A stretch of DNA of 64,000 nucleotides from Gemmatimonadaceae bacterium (GTDB taxonomy: Bacteria; Gemmatimonadota; Gemmatimonadetes; Gemmatimonadales; Gemmatimonadaceae): contig DASUHB010000050.1 in the NCBI GenBank assembly GCA_036273715.1, positions 1 through 64,000 of the forward strand, given 5' to 3'. Position numbers and translations under genes: made by a program. Below the pieces are notes generated by a model that worked only from the letters and a program-made list of their open reading frames with translations, did not search any database and was not told the origin of the DNA. Shown piece after piece: positions 30,576 through 38,952 of the stretch; the stretch's first letter is position 1; every line of letters starts with the position of its first letter.

Positions 30576-31796
30576 TTGAAAGTCAAGGTCGCTCTGACGA
30601 CGGCGGCGACCGTGAGCAGCGCAGCGTGGTCGGCGGCATGGACGTTCCCGAGCATGCTGCTCAGCGCATTCCTCGTCGCGTGGGCGGCCGAGGCGGCGCA
30701 GTTCCTCATCGCGCAGGGACTCGCCCTCGCCATCCTCGCGTGGATCCAAACGCTGCCCGAGCTCGCGGTCGAAGCCGTGATCGCATGGCAAGCGGGCCAC
30801 GATCCCGTGAGCTGCTTCGTCGCCGCGCCGCCGGCCGGTTGCAAGTCGCATCTGGCGATCGCGAATTTCACCGGCGCCGTGCGCCTGCTCATCGGGGTCG
30901 GGTGGCCGCTCATCTATTTCGTGGCCGCGTTGGGCCGGCGGAAACACGGGCGCGCGTTCCAGCCGATCCATCTGCACGACGAGCACTCGGTGGAAGTCAT
31001 CGCGACGGGTCCGCCGCTCGTGTACTTCCTCTGGATCTGGCACAAAGCGTCGATCGGCATCGTCGACGCGGTCGTGCTCCTCGCGATGTACGTGGCGTAC
31101 CTGGCGATCCTGTGGCGGTTTCCTCCCAAGAGTGAAGAGTCGCTCGATCAGGCTTCGGCCGTATCGCGTTGGGCATACTCGCGGCCGGGCGTGTGGCAGC
31201 CGATCACCATCGGCGCGCTGTTTCTGTTAGGCGGCGCCCTCATCTATTTTACCGCGCATCCGTTCCTCAATTCGATGCTGGCGGTGGCGACGACGTTCGG
31301 CGTGAGCGAGTTCGTCTTCGTGCAGTGGGTGGCGCCATTCCTCAGCGAGTTCCCCGAGAAGGTGTCGGCATTCCACTGGGCGAAGCGCGTGCGCACGGCG
31401 CCCATGGCGCTCATGAACATGGTGTCGAGCAACGTCAATCAGTGGACCGTGCTCGCGGCGACGATTCCCATCGTGTTCTCGTTCGCGCGCGGCGGGCCGC
31501 ACGCACTGCCGCTCGATCCGACGCAGCGGATGGAAATTCTGCTCACCGTGGTTCAGAGCGTGGTGGCAGCGCTCCTGTTGTCGCGCATGCGTCTGCACTG
31601 GTGGGACGCGACGGGACTCTTCGTGCTGTGGCTGGTCCAGTTCCTGGTTGCCGAATGGCGCGAAGAGGTGGCTCTGGTGTATGCCCTGTGGGCGCTCGCG
31701 ATGCTCGGCTCCTGGATCTGGAAGCGTCCGACGGCGCCGCGCATCTTCTGGGAGCTCATTCGCGGGAGGCGGCGGGTGGAAGGCGTCGCGTCGTAA
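30576..31796 (+). CDS. CaCA-family cation exchanger (Na+/Ca2+-exchanger-like)
   Basis: 406 residues, about ten transmembrane helices. Two alpha-repeats are visible: TLPELAVEAVIAW with ANFTGAVRLLIGVGWP (about 58-110), and APFLSEFPEK with ALMNMVSSNVNQWTVL (about 250-290). Both repeats keep the acidic residue that coordinates the cation. The repeats diverge from classic CaxA/YrbG, so the ion is uncertain. A TTG start at 30576 is the earliest; ATG 30654 is an alternative that begins at the first helix. It diverges from the pterin operon. Confidence 0.8.
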   Translation: MKVKVALTTAATVSSAAWSAAWTFPSMLLSAFLVAWAAEAAQFLIAQGLALAILAWIQTLPELAVEAVIAWQAGHDPVSCFVAAPPAGCKSHLAIANFTGAVRLLIGVGWPLIYFVAALGRRKHGRAFQPIHLHDEHSVEVIATGPPLVYFLWIWHKASIGIVDAVVLLAMYVAYLAILWRFPPKSEESLDQASAVSRWAYSRPGVWQPITIGALFLLGGALIYFTAHPFLNSMLAVATTFGVSEFVFVQWVAPFLSEFPEKVSAFHWAKRVRTAPMALMNMVSSNVNQWTVLAATIPIVFSFARGGPHALPLDPTQRMEILLTVVQSVVAALLLSRMRLHWWDATGLFVLWLVQFLVAEWREEVALVYALWALAMLGSWIWKRPTAPRIFWELIRGRRRVEGVAS

Positions 31797-31834
31797 CACG
31801 AGAAACGCTGCGACACAGCGGGTGCGTCGAGCAC

Positions 31835-31862
31835 AAAAAAGAGCCCCACCGGAGTGGGGCTC
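31835..31862 (-). terminator. Intrinsic terminator of the small RNA
   Basis: Read on the minus strand: GAGCCCCAC, loop TCCG, GTGGGGCTC, then TTTTTT. An A-run on the plus strand precedes the stem, so termination is strong only for minus-strand transcription. It may also reduce readthrough from the exchanger gene. Confidence 0.85.
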
Positions 31863-32024
31863 GAGAAGTTGGAACGAAGAGGTTTTTTGAAGCCCCGTCG
31901 AATGTATGAGGTCCTCACCCTGCCTTTCGCCTTCCCCGCACTGGGGCATGACGTCAAACAAAGCTTATCGAACCCACCCGAGAGACTTGTTGGCTCAAAA
32001 ATGTGAGCTCTTCGTCCCATTGCC
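31835..32024 (-). ncRNA. Structured small RNA, 6S-like in layout
   Basis: A minus-strand transcript of about 190 nt between two plus-strand genes. TTGACT (32054-32059) and TACATT (32031-32036) are 17 bases apart. From the predicted start near 32024, GGGACGAAGAG (32018-32008) pairs with CUCUUCGUUCC (31881-31871), an 11-bp closing stem with one G-U pair. Inside lie a GCUCA/UGAGC hairpin and a CCCC/GGGG hairpin. It ends in a GAGCCCC/GGGGCUC terminator with six Us. Long closing stem, central bubble-sized interior and length fit 6S RNA, but I cannot align the conserved bubble, so the family is unproven. Confidence 0.65.
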
Positions 32025-32030
32025 GATCGG

Positions 32031-32059
32031 AATGTAGCGTTCACTCAGAAGCGAGTCAA
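32031..32059 (-). promoter_or_regulatory. Promoter of the small RNA
   Basis: TTGACT, 17-base spacer, TACATT on the minus strand. It lies directly in front of the divergent small membrane protein gene (ATG 32065), so the two could influence each other. Confidence 0.7.
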
Positions 32060-32064
32060 TTCAG

Positions 32065-32301
32065 ATGACGACCGTCGAGAAGAAACGATTGCTGTACGTC
32101 GCGGCATATCCCGTCGCGATCGCAATGCTCGGGTTCTGGGCTGTGATGGTGTTCGCATTTTCCGGACCGGGCTGGGTGCATCTCTTCCTCTCGCTCGGTC
32201 TGTTCATTCTCATCTGGCGCATCGTGGCCGGCGGCACCTGGGATGCGTGGGAACGCTACGTGGCCAAGCGCGACGCCGAGGAGCGACAACGCAAGTCGTA
32301 G
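32065..32301 (+). CDS. Small two-helix membrane protein
   Basis: 78 residues with two transmembrane helices (about 9-32 and 36-54) and a charged tail ending in ERQRKS. I recognise no family. Coding character is plausible, with GC3-rich codons and a conserved-looking RIVAGGTWDAWERYVAKRD segment. It starts six bases past the small-RNA -35 element. Confidence 0.6.
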   Translation: MTTVEKKRLLYVAAYPVAIAMLGFWAVMVFAFSGPGWVHLFLSLGLFILIWRIVAGGTWDAWERYVAKRDAEERQRKS

Positions 32302-32323
32302 CGCGCGCGGGCGCCGCGGGCGA

Positions 32324-33559
32324 TCAGCGCGCGAGCCAGACCAGCATCACGACGCCCCAGGCCAGCGTTAGGAGCGTCACCGGCACGCCGGCCTTGAGCA
32401 CGTCGCCGAATCGCAGCGCCACCCCGCGCGCCGCGGCGCGCTCGGCCACGATCAGCGTGGCCATCGATCCCAGCAGCGTGAGGTTCCCGGCGAACGTCGA
32501 GCTCATCGCCATGACGAGCCAGATGAACCGTGCGTTAGGCAGCTGCGGCACCACCGGACGCCAGAGAATCACCGCCGGCACGTTGGACACGAGGTTCGAG
32601 AGCGCCGTCATCGCGGCGCTCGTCACCGCGGCGTCGTGCCACGGCGCGCCGTGCAGCGTCGACGCGGCGCGCGACGTGAGATCCACGAACACCGGCGCCG
32701 ACTCCACCCCGCGCATCACCACGAACAACGCCGCGAAGAACAACAACAGCGACCATTCGACGTTGGCGAACGCGGCCGCCGGGTCGCGGTTGCCGACCGC
32801 GATCATGAGCGCGCCCGCCGTGATCGCCACCACGGGCAGCGACAGTCCCGCGAGCCATGCCGCGAGCGCGCCGGCGAACAACACGAGCGCGCGGGCGACG
32901 AGCCCGCGATCCATCGGCCGGCCGGCCGGCGGCGCGGCAACGGATGGGAAGGGGCGCGCCAGATCGCGACGAAAGAGCACCGCCAGGACGCCGTAGACGA
33001 TGGCCAGCCCGCCTAACGACGGCAGGACGAGCAGCGCCAGGAAATCGCGGTAGGCGATGCCGCTCGAGATCCCGATCAGCATGTTCTGCGGATTGCCCGT
33101 GATGGTCATCGCGCTTCCCACGTTGGCGGCGAACGCGATGCCCAACAGGTAGGGCAGCGGACGCGTGCCGAGGGGCTCCAGCGCGGCCAGAACGAGCGGC
33201 ACGAACACCAGACAGACCGTGTCGTTGAGAAAAACGGCGGACAGGAGCCCGCTGGCCACGATGATGCCCGCGAGCAACGCGTGCGGCGATCGAAAGCGCC
33301 GCGCAATCCACACTGCCGCCCACTCGAAAAATCCGCCGAGCTCGAGATAAGCGACCAGCAGGAGGACGCCGAGCAGGAACACGATCACATCGATGTCGAT
33401 TGCTGCGTAGGCGGCACTCGGCGACAGGCCGCCCAGGACCACCATGGCGACCGCGCCGAGGAGCGATGCCGCCGGCCGGTTCAAGCGCACGCCCGGGACT
33501 TGCTGTGCAGCAATCAGGACGTACGTGACGACGAAGATCGCGAGTCGAACGCTGGTCAC
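32324..33559 (-). CDS. ArsB/SLC13-type anion permease
   Basis: 411 residues, about ten helices. Landmarks of the ion transporter superfamily are LNDTVCLVFVPLV near 115, ANVGSAMTITGNPQNML near 155 and SNLVSNVPAVI near 320. These hairpin-type regions occur in ArsB, CitMHS and related permeases; the substrate (arsenite, citrate or dicarboxylate) is uncertain. A longer frame runs to 34018 but overlaps the real NDUFA9-like gene. GTG 33559 or TTG 33580 are the plausible starts; I use GTG because the first helix follows directly. Confidence 0.8.
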   Translation of the reverse strand: MTSVRLAIFVVTYVLIAAQQVPGVRLNRPAASLLGAVAMVVLGGLSPSAAYAAIDIDVIVFLLGVLLLVAYLELGGFFEWAAVWIARRFRSPHALLAGIIVASGLLSAVFLNDTVCLVFVPLVLAALEPLGTRPLPYLLGIAFAANVGSAMTITGNPQNMLIGISSGIAYRDFLALLVLPSLGGLAIVYGVLAVLFRRDLARPFPSVAAPPAGRPMDRGLVARALVLFAGALAAWLAGLSLPVVAITAGALMIAVGNRDPAAAFANVEWSLLLFFAALFVVMRGVESAPVFVDLTSRAASTLHGAPWHDAAVTSAAMTALSNLVSNVPAVILWRPVVPQLPNARFIWLVMAMSSTFAGNLTLLGSMATLIVAERAAARGVALRFGDVLKAGVPVTLLTLAWGVVMLVWLAR

Positions 33560-33579
33560 GATTCGAAGGAGGTGGACCA

Positions 33580-34593
33580 ATGGAGGACGTTCCCATGGCG
33601 ACGGCCGGCGGTCCAGCAGCGCAACCCGCGCCTCAGGCGGTAACCGCGGAGGAGCCGCGCAAAGGTGTCGTGCTCGTGACGGGCGCAGCGGGTCTCGTCG
33701 GCTCCCACACATGTCGCGAGCTCGCGCGCCGCGGATGGAAGGTGCGCGCGCTCGTGCGCAGCCCCACCAAGGCCGACCGGCGATTGGCCGGCATTGCCGT
33801 CGATCTCGCGTTGGGCGATCTGCGCAGCTCGGACACGGTGCGCGCCGCTGTGGATGGTGTGGATGCGGTGGTGCATCTGGCGGCGATCGCGATCGAGAAG
33901 CGCGGCGAGTCTTACGAAGATGTGAATGCCGCCGCGACGATTGCACTGCTCGACGCGTCGCGCCGAGCGGGCGTACGGCGATTCCTGCACATGTCGCAGA
34001 ATGGTGCGTCGAGCGCATCGCCGTACCGATTCCTGCGCAGCAAGGGCGCGGCGCAGGACGCGGTGGTGGCGAGCGGGCTCGATTGGACGGTGCTGCGGCC
34101 GTCGGTGATCTTCGGGCCGGAAGACGAGTTCGTGACGGTGCTCGCGCGGCTGGTCCGGCTGTCGCCGGTGGTGTATCCGGTGCCGGGCGGCGGCGCAGCG
34201 AGGTTTCAACCGGTGGCGGTGGACGACGTGGCGCGGGTGATCGGGGTGGCGCTGGAGCGAGAGGACAGCGTTAGGCAGACGTATCCGGTGGGCGGTCCGG
34301 CGGCGTTGACGCTCAAGCAGATGATCGAGCGGGTGCTGCTCGCGATGCACGCGCAGCGGGTGTTGATTCCTGTCCCGGTGGCGCTGCTTCACCCGGTGAT
34401 CGCCGCCGCGCAACGGGTGCTGCCGCACCCGCCGGTAACCACGAGCCTGCTCGAGCTGCTGGCGATCGACAATACGGTGGGCGACATGCGTGTGTGGATC
34501 ACGTTTGGCTTGGCGCCGACGCCGTTCGCGCCGGAGGAGCTGACATACTTGCGGAGCATCACGGCGAGCGAGGCGTGGCACGCGCTGTGGTGA
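33580..34593 (+). CDS. NAD(P)-binding epimerase-like protein (NDUFA9-type atypical SDR)
   Basis: 337 residues. The Rossmann motif TGAAGLVGSHT is near residue 34-44; the YxxxK of classical reductases is replaced, as in atypical SDRs, with SASPYRFLRSKGAAQD. Features of the complex I NDUFA9/SDR_a5 group are RPSVIFGPEDEF near 173 and FQPVAVDDVARVIG near 208. Start ATG 33580 has a very strong AAGGAGG element (33566-33572). Probably binds NAD(P)H and supports quinone or lipid metabolism; the exact role is unknown. Confidence 0.85.
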   Translation: MEDVPMATAGGPAAQPAPQAVTAEEPRKGVVLVTGAAGLVGSHTCRELARRGWKVRALVRSPTKADRRLAGIAVDLALGDLRSSDTVRAAVDGVDAVVHLAAIAIEKRGESYEDVNAAATIALLDASRRAGVRRFLHMSQNGASSASPYRFLRSKGAAQDAVVASGLDWTVLRPSVIFGPEDEFVTVLARLVRLSPVVYPVPGGGAARFQPVAVDDVARVIGVALEREDSVRQTYPVGGPAALTLKQMIERVLLAMHAQRVLIPVPVALLHPVIAAAQRVLPHPPVTTSLLELLAIDNTVGDMRVWITFGLAPTPFAPEELTYLRSITASEAWHALW

Positions 34594-34879
34594 GGGCGCA
34601 TGGGCGCGCGCCTAACGGACGCGACTTCCGCGGTCTGGAGCATTCGCCGGTAATGTACCGCGCTCGCACCTGTGCGGCCATTCGCGGCGACCGCGGCCCC
34701 GTGCCCGCGGGGTTCGATACCGGCCGGATTCATTGGCCGCACGTGCGCCCAACGTCATCGCCGTCCCGCCCCGCTATGTACTTCTGAAACGATCCGGGAC
34801 ATACTGGCGACAGGCTGTTTCGCAGTTTCGGACTCGAAGGCCTGTATGACCGCGCTACGGTGTCCGTTCCCACGAGCGC

Positions 34880-35113
34880 GTGGGCCGTCCAACAACCGCT
34901 GTGCTTGTGACTGACGACCCGTCCGACCCTACAGCCGTCGCCCGCCAGTTTTTTGATGCGCTCCACAAATATGATTGGAGGGCGGCCGCCGAACTCATTG
35001 ACGACGAGGCCGCCGGCGAACTGCGTTCGAGCAAACTCACGTCCGTGGTCGCGTGGATCGAACATCGCGATGCCATGCGACTCGCGCAGGAACAGGGCAT
35101 GGCGTATGGGTGA
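34880..35113 (+). CDS. N-terminal piece of a split SnoaL-like gene
   Basis: 77 residues: DPTAVARQFFDALHKYDWRAAAELIDDEAAGEL matches the start of SnoaL/NTF2-like small proteins, which normally run on for another hundred residues. It stops at TGA 35111-35113. The following sequence continues the fold in the -1 frame. A GTG at 34880 is the apparent start. Either a frameshifted gene or two coupled genes; see the next entry. Confidence 0.55.
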   Translation: MGRPTTAVLVTDDPSDPTAVARQFFDALHKYDWRAAAELIDDEAAGELRSSKLTSVVAWIEHRDAMRLAQEQGMAYG

Positions 35114-35469
35114 GCACGAAGGGCGGCCTCGATCCGGCGAAGATCGAGCGCTTTGCAGATGAGCGCTTGGAGGCATTTCGCGACTCGCCAACGCTCGCCG
35201 AGCTCGTCGCGCTTGCACCGGTGCAGTTTTGCGCTCTGTTCCTGGAAGCGATTGGACGGCCCGTTGGCCCGTACCGGGTGTTCGGATGCGTACTGGAGCG
35301 CGACGATCTGACGCACGTGATTTATCGCGCCCAAGCCGGTCGGTATCGCGGGTCGATCCAGGTCGATGTCCTGCAGGCACGATGTCGCAACGGCCCGTGG
35401 CGTCTCGTCCCGGGTCGGGAGATCATCTCAGGCATCATGCTGTCGTTGGACAGGCCGCGCCGAGGCTGA
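35110..35469 (+). CDS. C-terminal piece of a split SnoaL-like gene
   Basis: 119 residues in the frame shifted relative to the preceding piece. The GTG at 35110 overlaps the TGA at 35111 (GTGA), so the second piece could be translated by coupling. Content: FADERLEAFRDSPTLAELVALAP, then beta-strands FGCVLERDDLTHVIYRAQ and GSIQVDVLQARCRNGPWRLVPG. The strand pattern looks like the missing half of the NTF2-like fold. No catalytic residues are recognised. Confidence 0.55.
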   Translation: MSTKGGLDPAKIERFADERLEAFRDSPTLAELVALAPVQFCALFLEAIGRPVGPYRVFGCVLERDDLTHVIYRAQAGRYRGSIQVDVLQARCRNGPWRLVPGREIISGIMLSLDRPRRG

Positions 35470-35512
35470 TCGCTCGTCCGTTAGGCCGACTCGGGCGGAC
35501 GGTCCCGGCCGC

Positions 35513-36487
35513 TCAAATCTCCCAGTTGCTCCACACCACGCCTTCCGCCGCCACCGGCTCCGGATGCTCGGCCAGCGTCATGCGCAGGTCGGTCCAGCGC
35601 ACCCGTCCGCCTAACGATATCAGCGTGCGGTAGGCATGCAGATAGTCGGTCTGCGACCGGAAGGCCACGCGGCGCGTGCCGCTGCGCCGCGCGTAATCGG
35701 CGAGCGCGATCACGGCGCCGCCCAGATCGGCGCCCGGGGCAAGCACGAGCTTGAGCACGCGCGTCTCCTCACGCGACCGGCCCTCGACTAACGGAGCGGT
35801 ATGGCACAGCGCGAACCCCGTCAGGCGGCTGCCGGTGCGGAACAGCACCGTGTCGCCCAGCCCCAGCTCTTCCGTCAGCACCAGCTCGCGCGTGAAATCG
35901 TAGCCGGCGAGCAACCCGTCGACGAGCGCGCGGCATTCGTCCAACGCCTCGTGCTGGTCGCGCGTGGCCATTCTGCCTAACAGAAGCGGCGCGTGCTCCG
36001 CGTGCGCGCCATCCAGCGTTACCGTGATCGTCAACCGGCCCGGCACGAAGCCCAGCGAGGAATAGAAGCCGATGTTGTCCATCGTCCGCGGCATCGTCTC
36101 GAGACCCACCGTGGACGCGCGCGCCCGCTCGAGCCACGCGATGCCCGACCGCACGATCTCCTTCCCCACTCCAGCCGCCTGGCTCTCGGGCCGCACGGCC
36201 AGCGGACCCATCCACCCCTCGCTGCCCGAACAGTGCACCACGTTGAACGCCACGATCTCGCCGCGCTCGTCGCGCCACAGGAGCGCACCCGCGCCTGCGT
36301 CCTCGATCGCGTAGCGCCAGATGAGCGGATTCAAGTACGGCACGCGCACGCCGACCATGCCGTCCCGGCGATACCGTTCCGTGAAGCTGTCGCTGAACAC
36401 CTGGTTGAGCGCCGGAATGTCCTCGACGCGCGCCCGATGCGGCCCCTCGGGATGGTGGCCCGTCCGCCACGACCGCGCCACGGCCAT
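35513..36487 (-). CDS. GNAT-family acetyltransferase with two domains
   Basis: 324 residues. The first GNAT unit has ALLWRDERGEIVAFNVVH and the acetyl-CoA loop near RPESQAAGVGKEIV (about 97-110); a second, more divergent unit covers about 170-310 (RTGSRLTGFALCHTAP). The start overlaps the sbcC stop (TGATG), so it is the last gene of the sbcD-sbcC operon. Substrate unknown. Confidence 0.83.
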   Translation of the reverse strand: MAVARSWRTGHHPEGPHRARVEDIPALNQVFSDSFTERYRRDGMVGVRVPYLNPLIWRYAIEDAGAGALLWRDERGEIVAFNVVHCSGSEGWMGPLAVRPESQAAGVGKEIVRSGIAWLERARASTVGLETMPRTMDNIGFYSSLGFVPGRLTITVTLDGAHAEHAPLLLGRMATRDQHEALDECRALVDGLLAGYDFTRELVLTEELGLGDTVLFRTGSRLTGFALCHTAPLVEGRSREETRVLKLVLAPGADLGGAVIALADYARRSGTRRVAFRSQTDYLHAYRTLISLGGRVRWTDLRMTLAEHPEPVAAEGVVWSNWEI

Positions 36488-38952
36488 CAGTCTGCCGCTC
36501 CCGCGGCCGCGAGCTCCGGCGCGCCCGCCGGGCCGCCGCCGTTAGGCAACTGCCGGTCGTCGCGCTTCGCCACCGACGCGCCCGTCGCCGCGTCGTAGCG
36601 CACCGTCACCACCTGGTCGAGCATGTCGCGCACCGACTCGATATGCGTGATGAGAATCACCTGCTCGAACCGGTCGTGCAGCCCGCGCAGCAGTTCCAGG
36701 ACGCTCGTGCGGTGCGCGTCGTCGAGCGATCCGAAAATCTCGTCGAGCACGAGCAGCGAGAACGGCTGCCCCGAACGCTCGGCGATCATCTGCGAGATCG
36801 CCAGCCGCAGCACCAGGTTGGCAAGGTCCTCCTCGCCGCCCGAGATCACCGGCTTGGCAACGCCATCCTCGAGCACGACGATGTTGTACTGGTCGTCCAG
36901 CTCGAGCTCCGTGTACCGGCCGGCCGTGAGGTCATCGAGGAACCCGCTCGCCAACTCGGACAACTCGGGGCGCAGTTGGAAGTTGAGGGAATTGCGGAGA
37001 TCGGTGTACGCGCGGTCGAGCTCCTCGTGCAGGCGTCGACGCACGTTGAGCTCGCCTAACAATCGCTTCCGCTCCTCGAGCTCGGCCGCCGCGTGCCTGG
37101 CCTGCGCCTCCGCGGCCTCCGCCGACGCGAGCTCGCTCTCGGCCGTCGCGGCGGCGAGCTCGGACGCGTGCACGTCGGCGGCGGCCTTGGCATGCTCGTC
37201 ACGCAGCGCCGCGTACTGGTGCTCGGACACCGTGAGCGCCGCCTGCCGCGCCCGGAGATCCGAGATGCGCGCGCGCAAGGCCGCTTCGGCGTCATGCAGC
37301 TGCGCGCGCTCGCGCAGCAACGCCGGCTCCCGCTCGATCTGCGCGCCGAGCCGCGTCGCCTTGGCATCGAGCGGCATCAACCGATCGAGCTCGCGGCGCA
37401 CGACGCCATGACGCTCGGCATCGTATCCGGCGGGAATGGTCTCGAGCTCGCTGCGGAGCGCGGCGATGCGATCGCTCTTGGCCGAGGTCTCCCCGCCTAA
37501 CTGTGCCAACTCCTGCACCGCGTGCTGCACCTTGAACAGCCGCCGCTCGAGCGCCTTCACCTCATCGGCTGCCGCGCGGCGCTGCTCGTCCATCTCCCGA
37601 AGATCGGCGGGCATCTCGAGCAACTGCTCCATCCGGCCCTTGTAGTAATTGCCGTCGACCATCACCGTTTCGAGCTGACCGTCGAGCAACTCCAGCACCA
37701 GACGCAGCGTGCCCTTGAGCGGGCGTGCGCACGTGGGACAGGCTCCATCTTCTCCGGCGGCGGCAAGCCGGTCGCGCTGTTGCTTGAGCTCAGCGTACTG
37801 GTCGCGCAACGCCTGGCGCTTGGTCTCCGCTTCCTGACGGTCCCGCACCCACTCGGTGCGGCGCGCCTCCACGCGGCCATCCAACTGCTCGAGCGATGCG
37901 CGCTTCTCCTCGAGCGCGACCGTTGCCTCCTCCTCGAGACGCGGTGCGGTGTCGAGGCGCGCCCGACGCTCGTGCAGCTTCGCCAACTCGTCCTCGAGCA
38001 GCGCGCGCGATGCGACGAGCGACTGCCGCTTGCCATCCTCGCGCGCCAGCAGTTCGAGGTGCTGGAATTCGGCGTGCAGCGCGGCATACGGAATGAGCTC
38101 GGCGGCCAACGCCTCACGCTCGGCTTTCGCCGACGCGATTCCGCCTAACTCCCGGGCCAGACGCTCGGCGTCACGGGCGAGACCCGCTTCCTCGCCCTCC
38201 GCACCTCGCAGCTCGGCGAGCAGGGCCTGGAGCGCGTCGCGCTCGCGCTGCACGAGCTCCCACCGCGGCCGTACACGGTCGAACGCCGCCTGCGCCCGCG
38301 TTCGCACCTCCCGCGCCGCCTGCGCGGCGCGAAGCGTGGACGCCAAACGCCGGCGCGCGTCGTCGAGCTGCTTCGCCACCTGCTCCGCGTCCGGCATGCC
38401 CTGCTGGATGCCGGTGATCTGGGAGCGGAGCTCGGTGAGATGCAGGCGCGCCAATTTCTGGGCATCGCGCAGCCGCTCGTACCCCAGCACGTGTGAGAGG
38501 AACTGTCCGCGCTCCGTCGGCTTCATCGCCGCCATCACGCTCAGATCCTTCTGTCCGGTGAAGTACGTGTTGAAGAACTCGTCGCGCGTCATGCCCAACT
38601 TGCGCGTGAGGATCTCGGTCACGCCGCTGATCGAGTTCGCAATCGGCGTCGCCGCGCCGTCCAGATAGAGCTCGGCGTTGGTGAGACCGCGGACCACGCG
38701 GTAGCGGTGGCCGGCCATCTCGAAGTCGAGCTCGACGCGCACGGTGGCGCGGGGCGCGGCGCGGTTGAAGCGGATGGACTCGCGCGTACCGCGCGCCGCG
38801 GTATTGCCGTAGATCGCCCACGCGAGCGCCTCGAGGATCGTCGTCTTGCCCGATCCGTTAGGCCCGATGATGCCCGTCAGGCCGGCGTCGAAGTCGATCC
38901 GGGTGTCCGCGTGCTGGCGGAAGTTCGCGAGGGCGATCCGGTTGAGGCGCAC
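36487..38952 (-). CDS. sbcC: SbcC/Rad50-like DNA exonuclease ATPase
   Basis: 821 residues. Walker A GPNGSGKT near 33-40, a long coiled coil interrupted at about residue 404 by the zinc-hook CPTC, a second coiled coil, the signature VISGGEEDL near 695, and Walker B LLVLDEIFGSLD near 745. With SbcD it opens hairpins and trims DNA ends. GTG 38952 overlaps the sbcD stop (TAGTG); a longer frame to 39501 is antisense-like filler within sbcD. Length is on the short side for SbcC, mainly in the coils. Confidence 0.94.
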   Translation of the reverse strand: MRLNRIALANFRQHADTRIDFDAGLTGIIGPNGSGKTTILEALAWAIYGNTAARGTRESIRFNRAAPRATVRVELDFEMAGHRYRVVRGLTNAELYLDGAATPIANSISGVTEILTRKLGMTRDEFFNTYFTGQKDLSVMAAMKPTERGQFLSHVLGYERLRDAQKLARLHLTELRSQITGIQQGMPDAEQVAKQLDDARRRLASTLRAAQAAREVRTRAQAAFDRVRPRWELVQRERDALQALLAELRGAEGEEAGLARDAERLARELGGIASAKAEREALAAELIPYAALHAEFQHLELLAREDGKRQSLVASRALLEDELAKLHERRARLDTAPRLEEEATVALEEKRASLEQLDGRVEARRTEWVRDRQEAETKRQALRDQYAELKQQRDRLAAAGEDGACPTCARPLKGTLRLVLELLDGQLETVMVDGNYYKGRMEQLLEMPADLREMDEQRRAAADEVKALERRLFKVQHAVQELAQLGGETSAKSDRIAALRSELETIPAGYDAERHGVVRRELDRLMPLDAKATRLGAQIEREPALLRERAQLHDAEAALRARISDLRARQAALTVSEHQYAALRDEHAKAAADVHASELAAATAESELASAEAAEAQARHAAAELEERKRLLGELNVRRRLHEELDRAYTDLRNSLNFQLRPELSELASGFLDDLTAGRYTELELDDQYNIVVLEDGVAKPVISGGEEDLANLVLRLAISQMIAERSGQPFSLLVLDEIFGSLDDAHRTSVLELLRGLHDRFEQVILITHIESVRDMLDQVVTVRYDAATGASVAKRDDRQLPNGGGPAGAPELAAAGAAD

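Noticed and set aside
33560-34018. N-terminal extension of the ArsB-like permease
   Set aside because: It overlaps the NDUFA9-like gene, which has a strong ribosome site and clear family motifs.
34690-34730. T-loop-like GGTTCGATACC, possible tRNA
   Set aside because: The flanking bases do not make a paired T stem, and no acceptor or anticodon arm can be drawn.
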